Shown here: in pieces, positions 33,371 through 44,600 of the stretch | Layout: each line of letters opens with the position of its first letter | Position numbering within the stretch: position 1 is the stretch's first letter | Assembly: GCA_002483145.1 (NCBI GenBank) | Contig: DLHJ01000004.1 | Coordinates: 62,001 to 126,000 of the forward strand | Reading direction: 5' to 3' | DNA: 64,000 nucleotides | DNA from: Cellvibrio sp. UBA7671 | Lineage (GTDB): Bacteria; Pseudomonadota; Gammaproteobacteria; Pseudomonadales; Cellvibrionaceae | The notes under the pieces: generated by a model | The model's input: the letters and a program-made list of their open reading frames with translations, nothing else | Databases searched by the model: none | What the model was told of the DNA's origin: nothing | Program-made: the position numbers and the translations under genes

Positions 33371-36337
33371 TTATATTGCCAACCTAAAACCCAGATAGTA
33401 GCGAGCACCAGTTTGTTCATATTCTATGAACCTGTTTTTGTACTCGGAATAAACAAATCTAGGCTCATCCAAAATATTAACTCCTTCAACATAAATACTC
33501 AGATTCGGTGTTAAGGCGTAACTTGCGTTAAAATCTAACTGGCTATATTCATCAACAATTTCCGGTCTAAATCCCTGACCAACTAAAGATTGAATATATT
33601 GATCACGATAATTGAGTGCTAAACGAGCGCTCCACTTATGTTTCTCATAAATGCCAATGAGGTTGTAGGATATTTTTGACAAGTTTTCCAAGCCGCTCTC
33701 TACCAAAACATTCTCAGCATCGATATAACTGTCGGTGTAACTACTGTTAATGTGAAATCCAAACCCGTTATCCCATAAATATTGATAAGAGAGTTCTGCC
33801 CCAACTATATCGGCTTTTTTATTATTAACTGGTTGCGTAACAGTAAATTCTTTTCCCAATATAGTTTCCTGGCTAACACCATTACTGACAAAACCGGAAA
33901 TTTTTTTATAGAAAATAACCGCAGATGCAAAGCTGGTATCAGAAATATACCATTCTGTCGAAACATCAAATTGATTGGACACAATTGGGTTTAAATAAGG
34001 ATTTCCTATCCTGCTTAAACGAAGCTCCCCCTCGTTTACTTCGTATTGCACATCCACACCGAGTTGCGCCAGTGACGGCCTGGCCATTGTCTTGGCTAAT
34101 GCCATACGAAGTACAACATCATTATAAATATCAAAATTAATATTTGCAGAAGGCAGAAAATTTACATAACCTCGATTAACCACCAAAGAGGTTGGGTCTC
34201 CAGTTATAATGCGGTAATTACTGGTAGCATCAATAAACTCTATCCCAATAAGTTCTTGAGGATATCCTTGTGACTCAAGATCAGTAATAATCAGACGCCC
34301 GCCAACATTGCCCTCCCATTTGTTACCAGAAAAATTGGTCTGGACATAAAATGCATATTTATCCTCATCAATCAGGCTGGATCCTCGAGGGTTCAACGCA
34401 GGCAAAATCCCATTACTATATCCCTCTGGATAATTAACTCCATCCGCTGCCTGTAAAGCCTCGTAAACAGCATCTACATCAATATGAGGCCAAGTACGCT
34501 GAAACTCCCCGTCAATATCATTCAAAAAATTTTCAAAGAAAATATTGCGATTACCCGTAACTCCCAAGTGTGCAAACGAATACTTGGTGTATTGGTAGGC
34601 TTGGGGATCTGAATTTAAGTAAGAATATCGATCTTTGGACTGCCATTGCCCGTAGATGCCAGCCTCAATCGATTCCAGCATCGGCCAATTCAGATCAAGA
34701 TTAAAATCAATATGGAATGTTACGGTTTTATCAGATATGTCATCCCCTTTAGTCTCCATAAAGCCAGGATAAACTTCATTGTTATTGACTTCAGAGATAT
34801 CACGCCCATCAAGCATGGTTACTTTTACTTCAGGAACAGGAACCTTCGCTGTGTACTCAACTGTAGCTCCTGGAATTCTCGCAACCCAAAATTTAGTCTT
34901 TCCTCCCTCAGGGCGATTGGCTTCTGAATAACCAATATCGGTATGAACAGATAATAGTTCGGAGGCTTGCCAATCTGTAGCCCATATCACCTGGTTAGTA
35001 TCAACAATTCTATTTTTAGGATCAGCTCCAATTTCCGTTTGATAGTTTTCAATTACAAAATGTGTGATTGTTTTGTGCTCATCAACCGTTACAGAACCGG
35101 GTTTGAATTTATAAAAAAAATTATTTGTCTGATAACTTGCATCTTCCGGGGTGCTATATTCGCCATAAAAAACATCTAATGACGATAGCAACGACTCATT
35201 CCACTGATACTCAATCGTGCCAACTACACCGAGCCGCTCTCTTTCGCCCCATTTAACAGGATAAGCTGTAAAAAAGGGACGGTGAAGACCTACATCATAG
35301 GCACCATCATTATCTATATCGATTTCATCGCCTGCATTGCTAAAACCCGACCCTAGGGACTGCGCCATATCAGAGCGCCAATTGCGACGGGCATAGGAAG
35401 CTGAAATCAACACACCTAATTTATCGTCAGCATACATATTACTAAAAACCCCAGAGATTTTATCGCCGCTATGCCCTGACAAAGTGTCATAGCCTTTTCC
35501 AAACGCAATCTCCGAGCGCATAAATGACTCGTCCAAAGGACGGGGAGTCTTAATCAATACGCTGCCACCGATGGCTCCTTCATCATGGCTAGCTTGTGGA
35601 GACTTGATTACTTTTACTTCCGAAATTAATTCGGCAGGAAGAATGTCAAAACTGAACTCCCGGCCAATATTATCGGTAGCGACTTCCTGACCGTTCAAAG
35701 AAACTTTATTAAACTGTTGCCCCAAGCCGCGAACGGTAAAAAATTGCCCTTCGCCGCCCCTGGTGCGAGTTATTGCTACGCCAGTCATACGCTGCAACGA
35801 CTCGACGATATTAGCATCAGGAAACTTGCCGAGATTTTCTGATGAAATTACATCAGATACTGACCGCTCTATACGCTTTTCAGACAACGAATTCTTTAAA
35901 CTCCAACGCATTCCGGATACAACAATTTCTTCCACTACCGAAGAAGGTTTTTGTAGCAGATCAGAATGAAGTTGAGCTGGAAGCGGAATTTCTTTATTGA
36001 AAGATTTTTTTGTAATTAATATTGATTTGGAATCTATAAATTCAAAATCCAGATCTGTATTAGTTAGAAGAATTTTCAGAGCTACCGTTGGCTCGTAACT
36101 TCCATTAAGCACAAGAGACTGCTGCTCTGCCAAAATTTCTGAAGAACTGAAAACAGCATATCCAGATTGAGATGAGAAAGTAATCAATGCCTCGCTAAGC
36201 GGTTGTGAAGGAATATTAAACTCAACGGCCTGTGAAGTCGTGCTAAAAAAAATGGATAGTAAGGATAATATGAACAGCGCGCTCGTCCTTGCTATTTTTT
36301 GATAGATCAAATCCCACCAAAAATTCGAGCTGCTCAT
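33371..36337 (-). CDS. TonB-dependent transducer with N-terminal STN domain
   Basis: About 988 residues from ATG 36337, chosen because AAGGTGATT places the ribosome site 5-8 bases before it; an in-frame GTG six bases earlier is part of that site. After the signal peptide an STN domain follows (FNIPSQPLSEALITFSSQSG, residues ~40-115), as in FecA/FpvA-type receptors that signal through a FecR anti-sigma factor. Then come the TonB box EEIVVSG, the plug (SSENLGKFPDANIVESLQRM, FFTVRGLG) and the barrel ending YYLGFRLAI. It is co-transcribed with dextran-degrading enzymes, so it probably imports isomalto-oligosaccharides and reports their presence. The FecI/FecR pair at 49949-51611 is the only candidate partner in the window. 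Confidence 0.92.
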   Translation of the reverse strand: MSSSNFWWDLIYQKIARTSALFILSLLSIFFSTTSQAVEFNIPSQPLSEALITFSSQSGYAVFSSSEILAEQQSLVLNGSYEPTVALKILLTNTDLDFEFIDSKSILITKKSFNKEIPLPAQLHSDLLQKPSSVVEEIVVSGMRWSLKNSLSEKRIERSVSDVISSENLGKFPDANIVESLQRMTGVAITRTRGGEGQFFTVRGLGQQFNKVSLNGQEVATDNIGREFSFDILPAELISEVKVIKSPQASHDEGAIGGSVLIKTPRPLDESFMRSEIAFGKGYDTLSGHSGDKISGVFSNMYADDKLGVLISASYARRNWRSDMAQSLGSGFSNAGDEIDIDNDGAYDVGLHRPFFTAYPVKWGERERLGVVGTIEYQWNESLLSSLDVFYGEYSTPEDASYQTNNFFYKFKPGSVTVDEHKTITHFVIENYQTEIGADPKNRIVDTNQVIWATDWQASELLSVHTDIGYSEANRPEGGKTKFWVARIPGATVEYTAKVPVPEVKVTMLDGRDISEVNNNEVYPGFMETKGDDISDKTVTFHIDFNLDLNWPMLESIEAGIYGQWQSKDRYSYLNSDPQAYQYTKYSFAHLGVTGNRNIFFENFLNDIDGEFQRTWPHIDVDAVYEALQAADGVNYPEGYSNGILPALNPRGSSLIDEDKYAFYVQTNFSGNKWEGNVGGRLIITDLESQGYPQELIGIEFIDATSNYRIITGDPTSLVVNRGYVNFLPSANINFDIYNDVVLRMALAKTMARPSLAQLGVDVQYEVNEGELRLSRIGNPYLNPIVSNQFDVSTEWYISDTSFASAVIFYKKISGFVSNGVSQETILGKEFTVTQPVNNKKADIVGAELSYQYLWDNGFGFHINSSYTDSYIDAENVLVESGLENLSKISYNLIGIYEKHKWSARLALNYRDQYIQSLVGQGFRPEIVDEYSQLDFNASYALTPNLSIYVEGVNILDEPRFVYSEYKNRFIEYEQTGARYYLGFRLAI

Positions 36338-36385
36338 AATCACCTTTGGAAAATTTTCAGGACTGAATATAAATCCTGGATTGGG

Positions 36386-39300
36386 TTAATTTTCTAATCG
36401 AGTAACCTTAAACCCTGCAATGGTTGCAGTATTTACAGGCCCCGACTTTCCTCCACTTCCACCGTAGGTAGCGTTTGTCTCTAGATAGCTCATATTGAAA
36501 AAATCGTCGAACTTAATCTGATAGACTCCTTTCTTCAGTTTCACCACCATTTCACTCGAAGGTAGGAACGGGAAAACGTCATCATTATCAGCAATATTTG
36601 GCATTTGAATAATGCCCTGATTTACTAAATCACCATCTGTATTGAAGATACGAATACCTTTAACAGCGGCTGTTACACCAGAGTCAATTGTATGTTGGCG
36701 GTTATTGTATATTGCTTGAATGGAATAACTACCGGTCTCATTAATAATCAAATTATTAACAATCAGCCGATCAGTCGGCTTACCCCAATCTATCAGCGCA
36801 GCTTTATTTAAATTGATCGAAGCTGGAGTTACCTTCACATTAGAATCGACTCTTTCGTCTGCCACTGAAATAAACATAGTAGCGTTTTCTTCATAACACA
36901 TCGGCTCGGAATGATGCGACCGATTCGCGGAACTTACAAAAACCGCCTCCAGCGCATAGCACGTGCGGACATTCGATTTAAGTTTTTTTGAATCAATCCA
37001 TGTATTTTCTGATACACCTGTAGCAACTTTTTCGCCATTCCGGTACACGTTATAAGTAATAGGGTCGTTGCTCTGTCCCTCCCGTTCCAACATAAAAACG
37101 AGCCTTAATTTTCCGCCTTCTATATCCAGCCGTTCTATTTCAGGAGTTACAGGCGAAAACACCGAGGCAGCAATGTGACTCATTGGATCTATTGATGGCA
37201 CCATAGTTATCGTTTGCTTATTGGAGATTAGCTTGCCAAAGGTTACTTCAACTACGTTAGTCGCTTCAGTAAGCATAGACTCACTAATAGTTCCTTTCAC
37301 ATTTTTTCCATTTAAAACGATGCTCCTTGGCTCAAAATATCCGGGAATGCTAGAAATAGGAGGAAGTAGTAAATTTATCGATATCTTTTTACCGTGATAA
37401 TTGATGTTATTGAGCTGGGCAGACGCAGATGCACCCAATTTACTGCGCAGCTCTGAGGTCAGGAACGGCGAAATCTCAATTCCCTGATCACTAACCTCAT
37501 AACCGAATAAGGTTTCAGTAACCATCCCCAAATAACCGGCAGTAGACCAAAGTTGGCGGCGTGAGTTGATTGCAGGGCCATCGTCATACCATGATTTTCC
37601 TGTTAACCACTCAAGATTTTCCATATTGGATAGATGTAAGGCGGTCCCACGCATCAAAGAATTAATAGCGTTATTCGCTGCCTGATAGTTTTTGGTCTTT
37701 TTAGCTGCACGCAAGGAATAAGCTGTTACAAAGGGCCAAAGTGAACGATTGTGATAAACATATACATTAGGTTGCTGCGGAAAGTAAACTGGCACACCAA
37801 AAGGAGCATGGGGATAATTAGCCATTATTTTCGTGGCCTGATCGGCAGATGCTATGCCGTAATTTATTGCAAGAGAATTTCCCAGCATATCGAACTTATA
37901 AACTGGCGCTTGATCTTCCGCCGCACTGGTTAAGCTGGAATATAGGCCTTTATCGTTAAGCCAAAATTTGGAATTAATTTTATCGCGTAGACTATCTGCC
38001 CAAGCGCTATATTTCTTTGCTGCAGAAACATCCCCAAATTCTTTTGCCAACTTTGCCGTTAGGCTAATTGCCTGATAGTGAAGTACATTCGTCGATAGAG
38101 CTTTACTCTCTGACATACGCACAAGATTTTTAGTGATCCAAGGTGCGTAAGTCTGGGTGCGCCAATCAAGATATGATTGTTCGCCACCATAAAGTCCTTC
38201 CCGATAATCATAAATCGCCTGGCGATCTGCCTCTATTGTGCCAACTAGCGACGCGTATGCCGTTTTAGCGAAGCCTTGACGATCTGAACCGCTCAAGTTA
38301 TTTAACACTGATTCGGCAGCAACACTCCAACTAACACGATCAGTGCTCACAGGCCAGCTACCGCCAGATCCAGTATCCTGGATAATCTGCATAGTATCTT
38401 TTGGTAATGAAGTGGGTGAAGTGACTCCTTCCCGGAATTTACTGGTTTTAAATAGCATTGAATCCATTGAGCGTTGAGGCTCTAAATTAGCGAGCGAAAG
38501 ATTTACTGCATATGAAAGATCGCGTGTCCAAACATAATTCCATTTCTCACCTGTCTCAAAACAATTACAGGGAATGGCCTGACCTTGATTATAGTTTGCG
38601 TCACGAATGTGACTGACACTATTCAACCTCATGTCGTCAATGGTCAACGCAAATAAACCATCAAAAAAAGGGCTAGCTGTTACAACTTGCGGAGCGTCTT
38701 TTTTCTCGGTAATTGTCCTCCACTTCGGTTTATCATCCCGTTGCTGTTGAGTAGATGTGAAGGTAAACTCTCTCTCACCCAAGACCGAACCTTTGGTTGA
38801 GACTTCTACCGTTTCTACTTTTCCAGTCTTATCCAAAGGATAGGGATCAAACGATACTTTGGTAACAGAACCCGTTGCATCGAAGTGTGGTGCAGCCGAT
38901 TTAGCCGCTAATGAATCCAATTTATTGAGTGATATTATGGGTGCATTGTGGCTGGTAGAAATACCAGGAGCATAATTGGGAATCTTAATCGCTAATTGGT
39001 AGACATACTGTTCGCTCACCTCAAAGCTAAGCTCACATCGCTCCTTGCAGACATTTAGTGATGCTTGTTCTCCTGACGATAAAGGCAGGCTATCAAAATA
39101 TTTTCCAGCTGAATTATTTAACACGAAATTGCTAGTTCCTTTCGGAAGTACAACGCCGCCCGAATAAACGCCATCGCCCTGATAAGAGAGAGAGACCGTC
39201 TCTCCCGATGAACGCTTCAAATAAAAGTTAGCTAACGGTGGAATATCTCTCACTACCTTCAGTGTTGCTTTCGGTGTGGGTCCAGCTGCTTGTATCTGCA

Positions 39301-39760
39301 AATAAAAATCTAAAAGCTCTTCATCAGAAGAAGCTACTTTATCGCCCGGCAGCGACACATGGATATCTTTCATATCTGCAAAATACTGCAATAGGGCAGT
39401 CGCTACCGAATTAACAAACATTAAGCTAGTTTTATCTACACTAATTTCAGATTTGTTTTCCGTCAATCCGAACTGATGTTGCCATCCTTTACCTGTAATT
39501 TTAAATCGTCTTGGATTGTCAGCAGATGTTGGTCCCGCCTTCAAATTATTTGCAACATATAATCCTAAATTTTTGTCAAACCTAAATTCGGTTTTTTCGT
39601 CCTGAACCCAGCTGGTAAAAGTGCCCGACAAATAGATGTCGTACGGAAGCTGCTTTCCTTTCCCTAATATTGAATCCGCGTTGGCCCCACCGACAATACA
39701 ACATGCCAATATAGTCAATATAACTCTCATACCGATGGAACCCTTATTTGAAAAACTCAT
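36386..39760 (-). CDS. Exported six-hairpin ((alpha/alpha)6-barrel) glycoside hydrolase
   Basis: About 1124 residues from ATG 39760, which follows AGAGGTGATT in the same way as the next gene. A signal peptide ends at GGANADS. An N-terminal module (DIYLSGTFTSWVQDE to FKITGKGWQHQFG) resembles the binding modules of the neighbouring dextranases. The catalytic barrel begins near residue 360. It shows KWNYVWTRDLSYA (about 410), a tryptophan-arginine-aspartate motif also found in GH15 glucoamylases, and GEQSYLDWRTQTY. C-terminal beta domains follow. The exact family was not recognised; by context it should release glucose from alpha-1,6-linked oligosaccharides in the periplasm. A GH15- or GH63-like activity is the main alternative. 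Confidence 0.72.
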   Translation of the reverse strand: MSFSNKGSIGMRVILTILACCIVGGANADSILGKGKQLPYDIYLSGTFTSWVQDEKTEFRFDKNLGLYVANNLKAGPTSADNPRRFKITGKGWQHQFGLTENKSEISVDKTSLMFVNSVATALLQYFADMKDIHVSLPGDKVASSDEELLDFYLQIQAAGPTPKATLKVVRDIPPLANFYLKRSSGETVSLSYQGDGVYSGGVVLPKGTSNFVLNNSAGKYFDSLPLSSGEQASLNVCKERCELSFEVSEQYVYQLAIKIPNYAPGISTSHNAPIISLNKLDSLAAKSAAPHFDATGSVTKVSFDPYPLDKTGKVETVEVSTKGSVLGEREFTFTSTQQQRDDKPKWRTITEKKDAPQVVTASPFFDGLFALTIDDMRLNSVSHIRDANYNQGQAIPCNCFETGEKWNYVWTRDLSYAVNLSLANLEPQRSMDSMLFKTSKFREGVTSPTSLPKDTMQIIQDTGSGGSWPVSTDRVSWSVAAESVLNNLSGSDRQGFAKTAYASLVGTIEADRQAIYDYREGLYGGEQSYLDWRTQTYAPWITKNLVRMSESKALSTNVLHYQAISLTAKLAKEFGDVSAAKKYSAWADSLRDKINSKFWLNDKGLYSSLTSAAEDQAPVYKFDMLGNSLAINYGIASADQATKIMANYPHAPFGVPVYFPQQPNVYVYHNRSLWPFVTAYSLRAAKKTKNYQAANNAINSLMRGTALHLSNMENLEWLTGKSWYDDGPAINSRRQLWSTAGYLGMVTETLFGYEVSDQGIEISPFLTSELRSKLGASASAQLNNINYHGKKISINLLLPPISSIPGYFEPRSIVLNGKNVKGTISESMLTEATNVVEVTFGKLISNKQTITMVPSIDPMSHIAASVFSPVTPEIERLDIEGGKLRLVFMLEREGQSNDPITYNVYRNGEKVATGVSENTWIDSKKLKSNVRTCYALEAVFVSSANRSHHSEPMCYEENATMFISVADERVDSNVKVTPASINLNKAALIDWGKPTDRLIVNNLIINETGSYSIQAIYNNRQHTIDSGVTAAVKGIRIFNTDGDLVNQGIIQMPNIADNDDVFPFLPSSEMVVKLKKGVYQIKFDDFFNMSYLETNATYGGSGGKSGPVNTATIAGFKVTRLEN

Positions 39761-39808
39761 AATCACCTCTTTTCATGTAACTCTATAAAATACTGCAAGT
39801 ATTCAGGC

Positions 39809-41548
39809 TTACAATTCATAAATTGTTGCTTCGTAAGGTCGAAGCAAAGCGCTGGAGGACTTTTCTTTATAATTACTAGACACAACCTTGGAGTTCACAA
39901 AAGAAATATTTGTGTTCAACTTGGCAGGATCTTTAGTGAAGTTCAGAGCAATCAAAAAGGTTTTTTTATCAAGTTTTCGAGTGTAAGCATATACGGATGG
40001 GTTACTTTCATCGATGACGGTATAATCCCCGTAGATAAGGACTGGATTTGATTTCCTAAGATGAACTAAATCACGAAAATAATTAAGTGGTGAGTTCTGA
40101 TTTTTATCCTGAATTTCAACATTTACGCTTTTGTAATTTTGATTAACCCTAAGCCAAGGCTTACCAGTTGTAAATCCCGCATTCGGAGATGAATCCCATT
40201 GGAATGGCGTACGCGAATTGTCTCTTGCGCTAATTTTTTGTGCTTCTATGAACTCCTTTAGATTTCCATTATTCTTTTGTAATTGTTGATACATATTTAT
40301 GGATTCAATGTCTCTATAGTCAGCAATCGAATTAAATTTAATATTATTCATTGCCAACTCATCGCCATAATAATAATAAGGGGTAGCTCGCATCGTCATC
40401 AAAAATGTGGTCAACATTTTAGACGAAAGCTCCCTGAATTCTGGCGAATCGTTGCCCCATCGAGTAACCATGCGCGGCTGGTCATGATTACCCAAATAGA
40501 TTGTTCCCCATCCTTTCTGTGCAAAAACGGCGTCCCATGTGGAATAGATTTTCTTGAACTCACGAAGATCGTAGCCTTTCGGATCCATGACCTTAAATTT
40601 GTTGGGTAAATATCCCAAATGAACCCCATCAAAGTGGTACAACATATCCAATTCCTTGCGCGCTGGATCAACAAATTTAAGTCCATCCTGAGGTTTAACC
40701 GCAATCCCTTCTGCAACGGTCATAATATTGTAGTGTTGCAGTACCTCACGATGCATCTCTTGTAAGTAATCATGTAATTTCGGTCCAGTTGCGTAGTGTG
40801 ACAACATATCGTCAGCTGGAAACTCCGGAAATGCCTGATCTTTTGCAATAAATGGAATTACATCCATACGGAAGCCGTCGACCCCCTTCTCGAACCAAAA
40901 ACGCATCATCTTATAAATTTCAGCTCGCAGTTTCGGATTTTCCCAATTCAAATCAGGTTGTTTGTCAGAAAAATAATGTAGATAGTATGCATTTGTTTTT
41001 TTATCGAATTCCCATGCATTACTTTCCACGTCGAAAAAACTGTATCGCGCTGGCGGAGTACCCTTTTCAGCATTCCACCAATGATAGTAATTACGGTAAG
41101 GATTCTCGCGAGAACTGCGCGATTGTTTAAACCATTCATGCTCTGAACTACTATGGTTTACAACCAAATCCAACACCAATTTTAAACCTCTCTTATGCAT
41201 CTCCATTAACAGCTGATCGAAATCAGCCATAGTCCCAAATTCCTTCATGATGCCTTCGTAGTTACTAATGTCATATCCATTGTCATCGTTTGGCGACTCA
41301 AAAATTGGATTCAACCATATAATGTCAACTCCAAGGCTTTTTACATAATCAAGCTTTTCGATTATTCCTCTAATATCACCTATACCATTGCCATCTGAAT
41401 CCTTGAAGCTACGCGGATATATTTGATATACCACACCTTCCTTCCACCATTTTTTGTTCACATTTGAAGTTGTGTTAACCTCCTCCGCACAAATAGGCTG
41501 AATAGAAAGACCCGCAAACAAAAGTAGAAGTAATATTTTTTTAATCAT
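39809..41548 (-). CDS. Periplasmic GH13 alpha-glucosidase, oligo-1,6-glucosidase/dextran-glucosidase-like
   Basis: About 579 residues from ATG 41548; the longer TTG frame to 41593 is less likely because MIKKILLLLLFAGLSIQPIC is a signal peptide. The GH13 regions are clear: YQIYPRSFKDSDGNGIGDI, DLVVNHSS, GVDGFRMDVIPF (nucleophile Asp229), MTVAEGIAV (acid/base Glu280) and LGNHDQPRM (Asp356). The start of the barrel and GVDIIWLNPIFESP fit the oligo-1,6-glucosidase subfamily. Export of this usually cytosolic enzyme, and its place between a dextranase and a six-hairpin hydrolase, suggest hydrolysis of isomalto-oligosaccharides in the periplasm. Confidence 0.88.
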   Translation of the reverse strand: MIKKILLLLLFAGLSIQPICAEEVNTTSNVNKKWWKEGVVYQIYPRSFKDSDGNGIGDIRGIIEKLDYVKSLGVDIIWLNPIFESPNDDNGYDISNYEGIMKEFGTMADFDQLLMEMHKRGLKLVLDLVVNHSSSEHEWFKQSRSSRENPYRNYYHWWNAEKGTPPARYSFFDVESNAWEFDKKTNAYYLHYFSDKQPDLNWENPKLRAEIYKMMRFWFEKGVDGFRMDVIPFIAKDQAFPEFPADDMLSHYATGPKLHDYLQEMHREVLQHYNIMTVAEGIAVKPQDGLKFVDPARKELDMLYHFDGVHLGYLPNKFKVMDPKGYDLREFKKIYSTWDAVFAQKGWGTIYLGNHDQPRMVTRWGNDSPEFRELSSKMLTTFLMTMRATPYYYYGDELAMNNIKFNSIADYRDIESINMYQQLQKNNGNLKEFIEAQKISARDNSRTPFQWDSSPNAGFTTGKPWLRVNQNYKSVNVEIQDKNQNSPLNYFRDLVHLRKSNPVLIYGDYTVIDESNPSVYAYTRKLDKKTFLIALNFTKDPAKLNTNISFVNSKVVSSNYKEKSSSALLRPYEATIYEL

Positions 41549-41611
41549 ATTTTTTCCAATTATAAAAAACAGGTTGCCGACAACAGTCGGCAACCTCAGG
41601 AGGGATGAAAA

Positions 41612-44600
41612 CTATTGAATTGAATAAGCTAATGTCACAGGGTCAATGGTAATTGTGTATGTTTTAGACTGCGCAACAGTAAATGCCAGGTTCGGTTTGC
41701 CGCCAGTCGATTCCGTAACTGTTCCTGCCAGGCCTGTAGTATTGCCCCAGTCTTTTCCAGTCCAGTTTCCTGTATTAGCGAACTTTAATTGGTGATTACC
41801 AGCAGATAACGCTTGCGAAAAGGAAAACTTGCCGCTGGAATATGTCATCGACTTCAATGACCAACCATTAAATGTTCCTGCAACCCACATTGGTAAAGGT
41901 TGTACTGCGAGCGCTACTATCGAGTAACTCAAGGTTGTTGGATTGAACGAAATTTTATAGTCGCCTGCCTGAGCTAAACTGAAAGAGATATTTGGGGCAC
42001 CACCAGTGGATTCTTTAGCAAAACCCTCCAAGCCATTGGAATTTCCCCAATCTTTTCCTTTCCAATCCGCAGTGTTGGCGAATTTAAGTTGATGATTTCC
42101 CGCACCCAGACTTATTTGATATTCAAAATTTCCGGAGTTGTTATTAACAGCCATAGCTTTGAGCGACCAGGAATTGAAGCTACCAGCAACCCAAAGACTG
42201 GTTGGGTTAACGGGTGGATCTACTGCTATAACAGCAATTTTGTAAGCAAATGTTGAAGGACTTAACGTAATTTTATAATTGCCAGGCTGGGTTATGGTGA
42301 AAGTAACATTCGGCAAACCACCGGTGGATTCCGTAGCATTCCCTTCCAAACCCGTAGAGTTGCCCCAATCCTTCCCTTTCCAATCACCTGTGTTCGCAAA
42401 TTTCAACGCATGGTTTCCAGCGCTAAAGGCCTGGGTAAATTCAAATACTCCCGCATTCAAATTCATCGCTTTTAGTGACCAATTGGAAAAGGTACCTGCC
42501 ACCCAAAGTGAAGTTATCGGCGGCAAGGCATCGTCAATAACGGTGAAACTGCGTGTCGCACTTGCAGAGCAATAGGCACTGTCACCAGCCTGAAGAGCTC
42601 TAACCATAACCTCGCCAATTTGATTTCCAACGGTAACCATATCCCCACTGACAATAGCATCACCACTTAGAATGCTAAAAGCGATGGGGAGTCCTGAAGT
42701 AGCCGTTGCATTGACACGAACAGTAGATCCTGTCGGTTGATCTGCGATGCCTGCGAAATTTACAACCTGACTTATACAGCCCGCGCTGGAACTGGAACTA
42801 GAACCTGGCATCGAACTTGTTGAAGCCGAACTTGTACTCTGGGTATCAGATTTCCATGCATTCCAATTATCAAAAACATCAGCATCGAATCCTAAACGAC
42901 CTATCTGATTAGCAGCCCAATTATTAGCCGCGCGCGTAACATAAACACCACCAACAGTGTAATTTTCAAGCTTAAGCCCTTTACCCTGGGTTGATTCATT
43001 TCCAATAGAAACCTTCTGTCCACCGCCATTTGAATAACGTTTGAAATCACTGATAACTCCGGGTGAATCCATATCCGTCCAAGCATCAATTTTCAAATTT
43101 TTAATGTGGATATTCTCCATACTTGAAAGAGAATAAATACGAATGGCGCAATTAACTTCACCTTCAACATAAGTATTTTCAATCATTATGTTTTTTACCC
43201 AAGTATTGGGATCAGCTCTAGTTGTCGAATTTGGATCCTCCCAATGAGAAGACGCATTGATTACGCAGGTATTAGTTTTCTTATCTTTCCACCACATGCG
43301 GCTATGAATAACGTAAGTATCTTTTACTTTTACATTTTCAAGATTTCTAGGGATCCAACCCCATTGGATGACAGGACCATTTTCGTTTTTCCAAATCACA
43401 GTATTGGTGGCCGAGGTATTATTATGGTACATCTTTAACACGTCATCGTTCGCGTGGAAGAACGAGTTGCTCAAAGTACTATTCTTATATAACTCAATAC
43501 CATCAGTCTGCCAAAACCAGCTGCCGACTTGTTTGTAATTTTCAACACGCATTTGGAAGGTGTCTTCGCTGCCGTAAACAACAAAAGAATGGTAAGGAGG
43601 CTCGACTATTGTTACACCTTGCAAATCGAGATATTGCTGCGGATTGTCTGATTCAAATTGCAGCATCTTCACACAATTAGTGTGGCATTTCTCCGTAGTG
43701 GAATGCGTGTATCCATTCAGGGTATCTGCTTCATAAACATATTTTTCACCAGATAGAGCGCCATAACCTGTAACTTTATAGACTGACTGATTTTTATGAG
43801 GGAAACGAAACGCACCCTTAATATATGCGCCAGGCGCCAAATAAACCCACTTGACATTAGAGGGCAACATTGCGTGATAGTTATATGGCATGTAGTAAGT
43901 GCCAGGCCTAAAGTAAACGATACTTTCACTGATGTTATTTAGATTACTAACCTCGCCTTCTGCTGGATAATAAATTGACCCATCAGAACTTTTTGGAATC
44001 AGTCTGTTTGCTTCCTCACCCGTTAAAATTGGCTCGGCAAAAATCAATAAGGCATTCCGAGGCTCGGTGGTCACTTTGCTGCCGGAATTAGTATTTAATC
44101 TTCCACTGGTACCTGACATGTCGTTATAGGCGGTATACAGTTGGTTATTGAACTCCACTGAAAACCTATATCCGTTTGGTGAATATGGAACTTTAATTCT
44201 TACTGTTTTTGAATCAACCAATTCTTTTACAAAATTTAATGATGAAGGTCTAATAGTTACATCATTAACTGACGAAATAGTTTTTCCATCCGTTTCTGAA
44301 ACATACACCCATGCCTCCTCACTGTAGAGAAAGCTTGACCAACTCATTGTAAGCTTCGCTTCAGCCGCAAATTCGGCACCATCTTCGTCAGAATATCCCC
44401 ACTTAGCTTTTCCACTACGGGGGATAGACATATAAGTAAAGGAATCGTATTTGGTAGCATCGGTGGTGGTACTGACTTTAACATCGTAGTGGGTCGAGCG
44501 ACGCACTTTATTATCGGCAACAAGACTGGATTCATTGAGTTCATAATTACTATGCCACCAGGTTTGCAGTTTTCCACTGCTAGCCGATTGTTGCGAATAA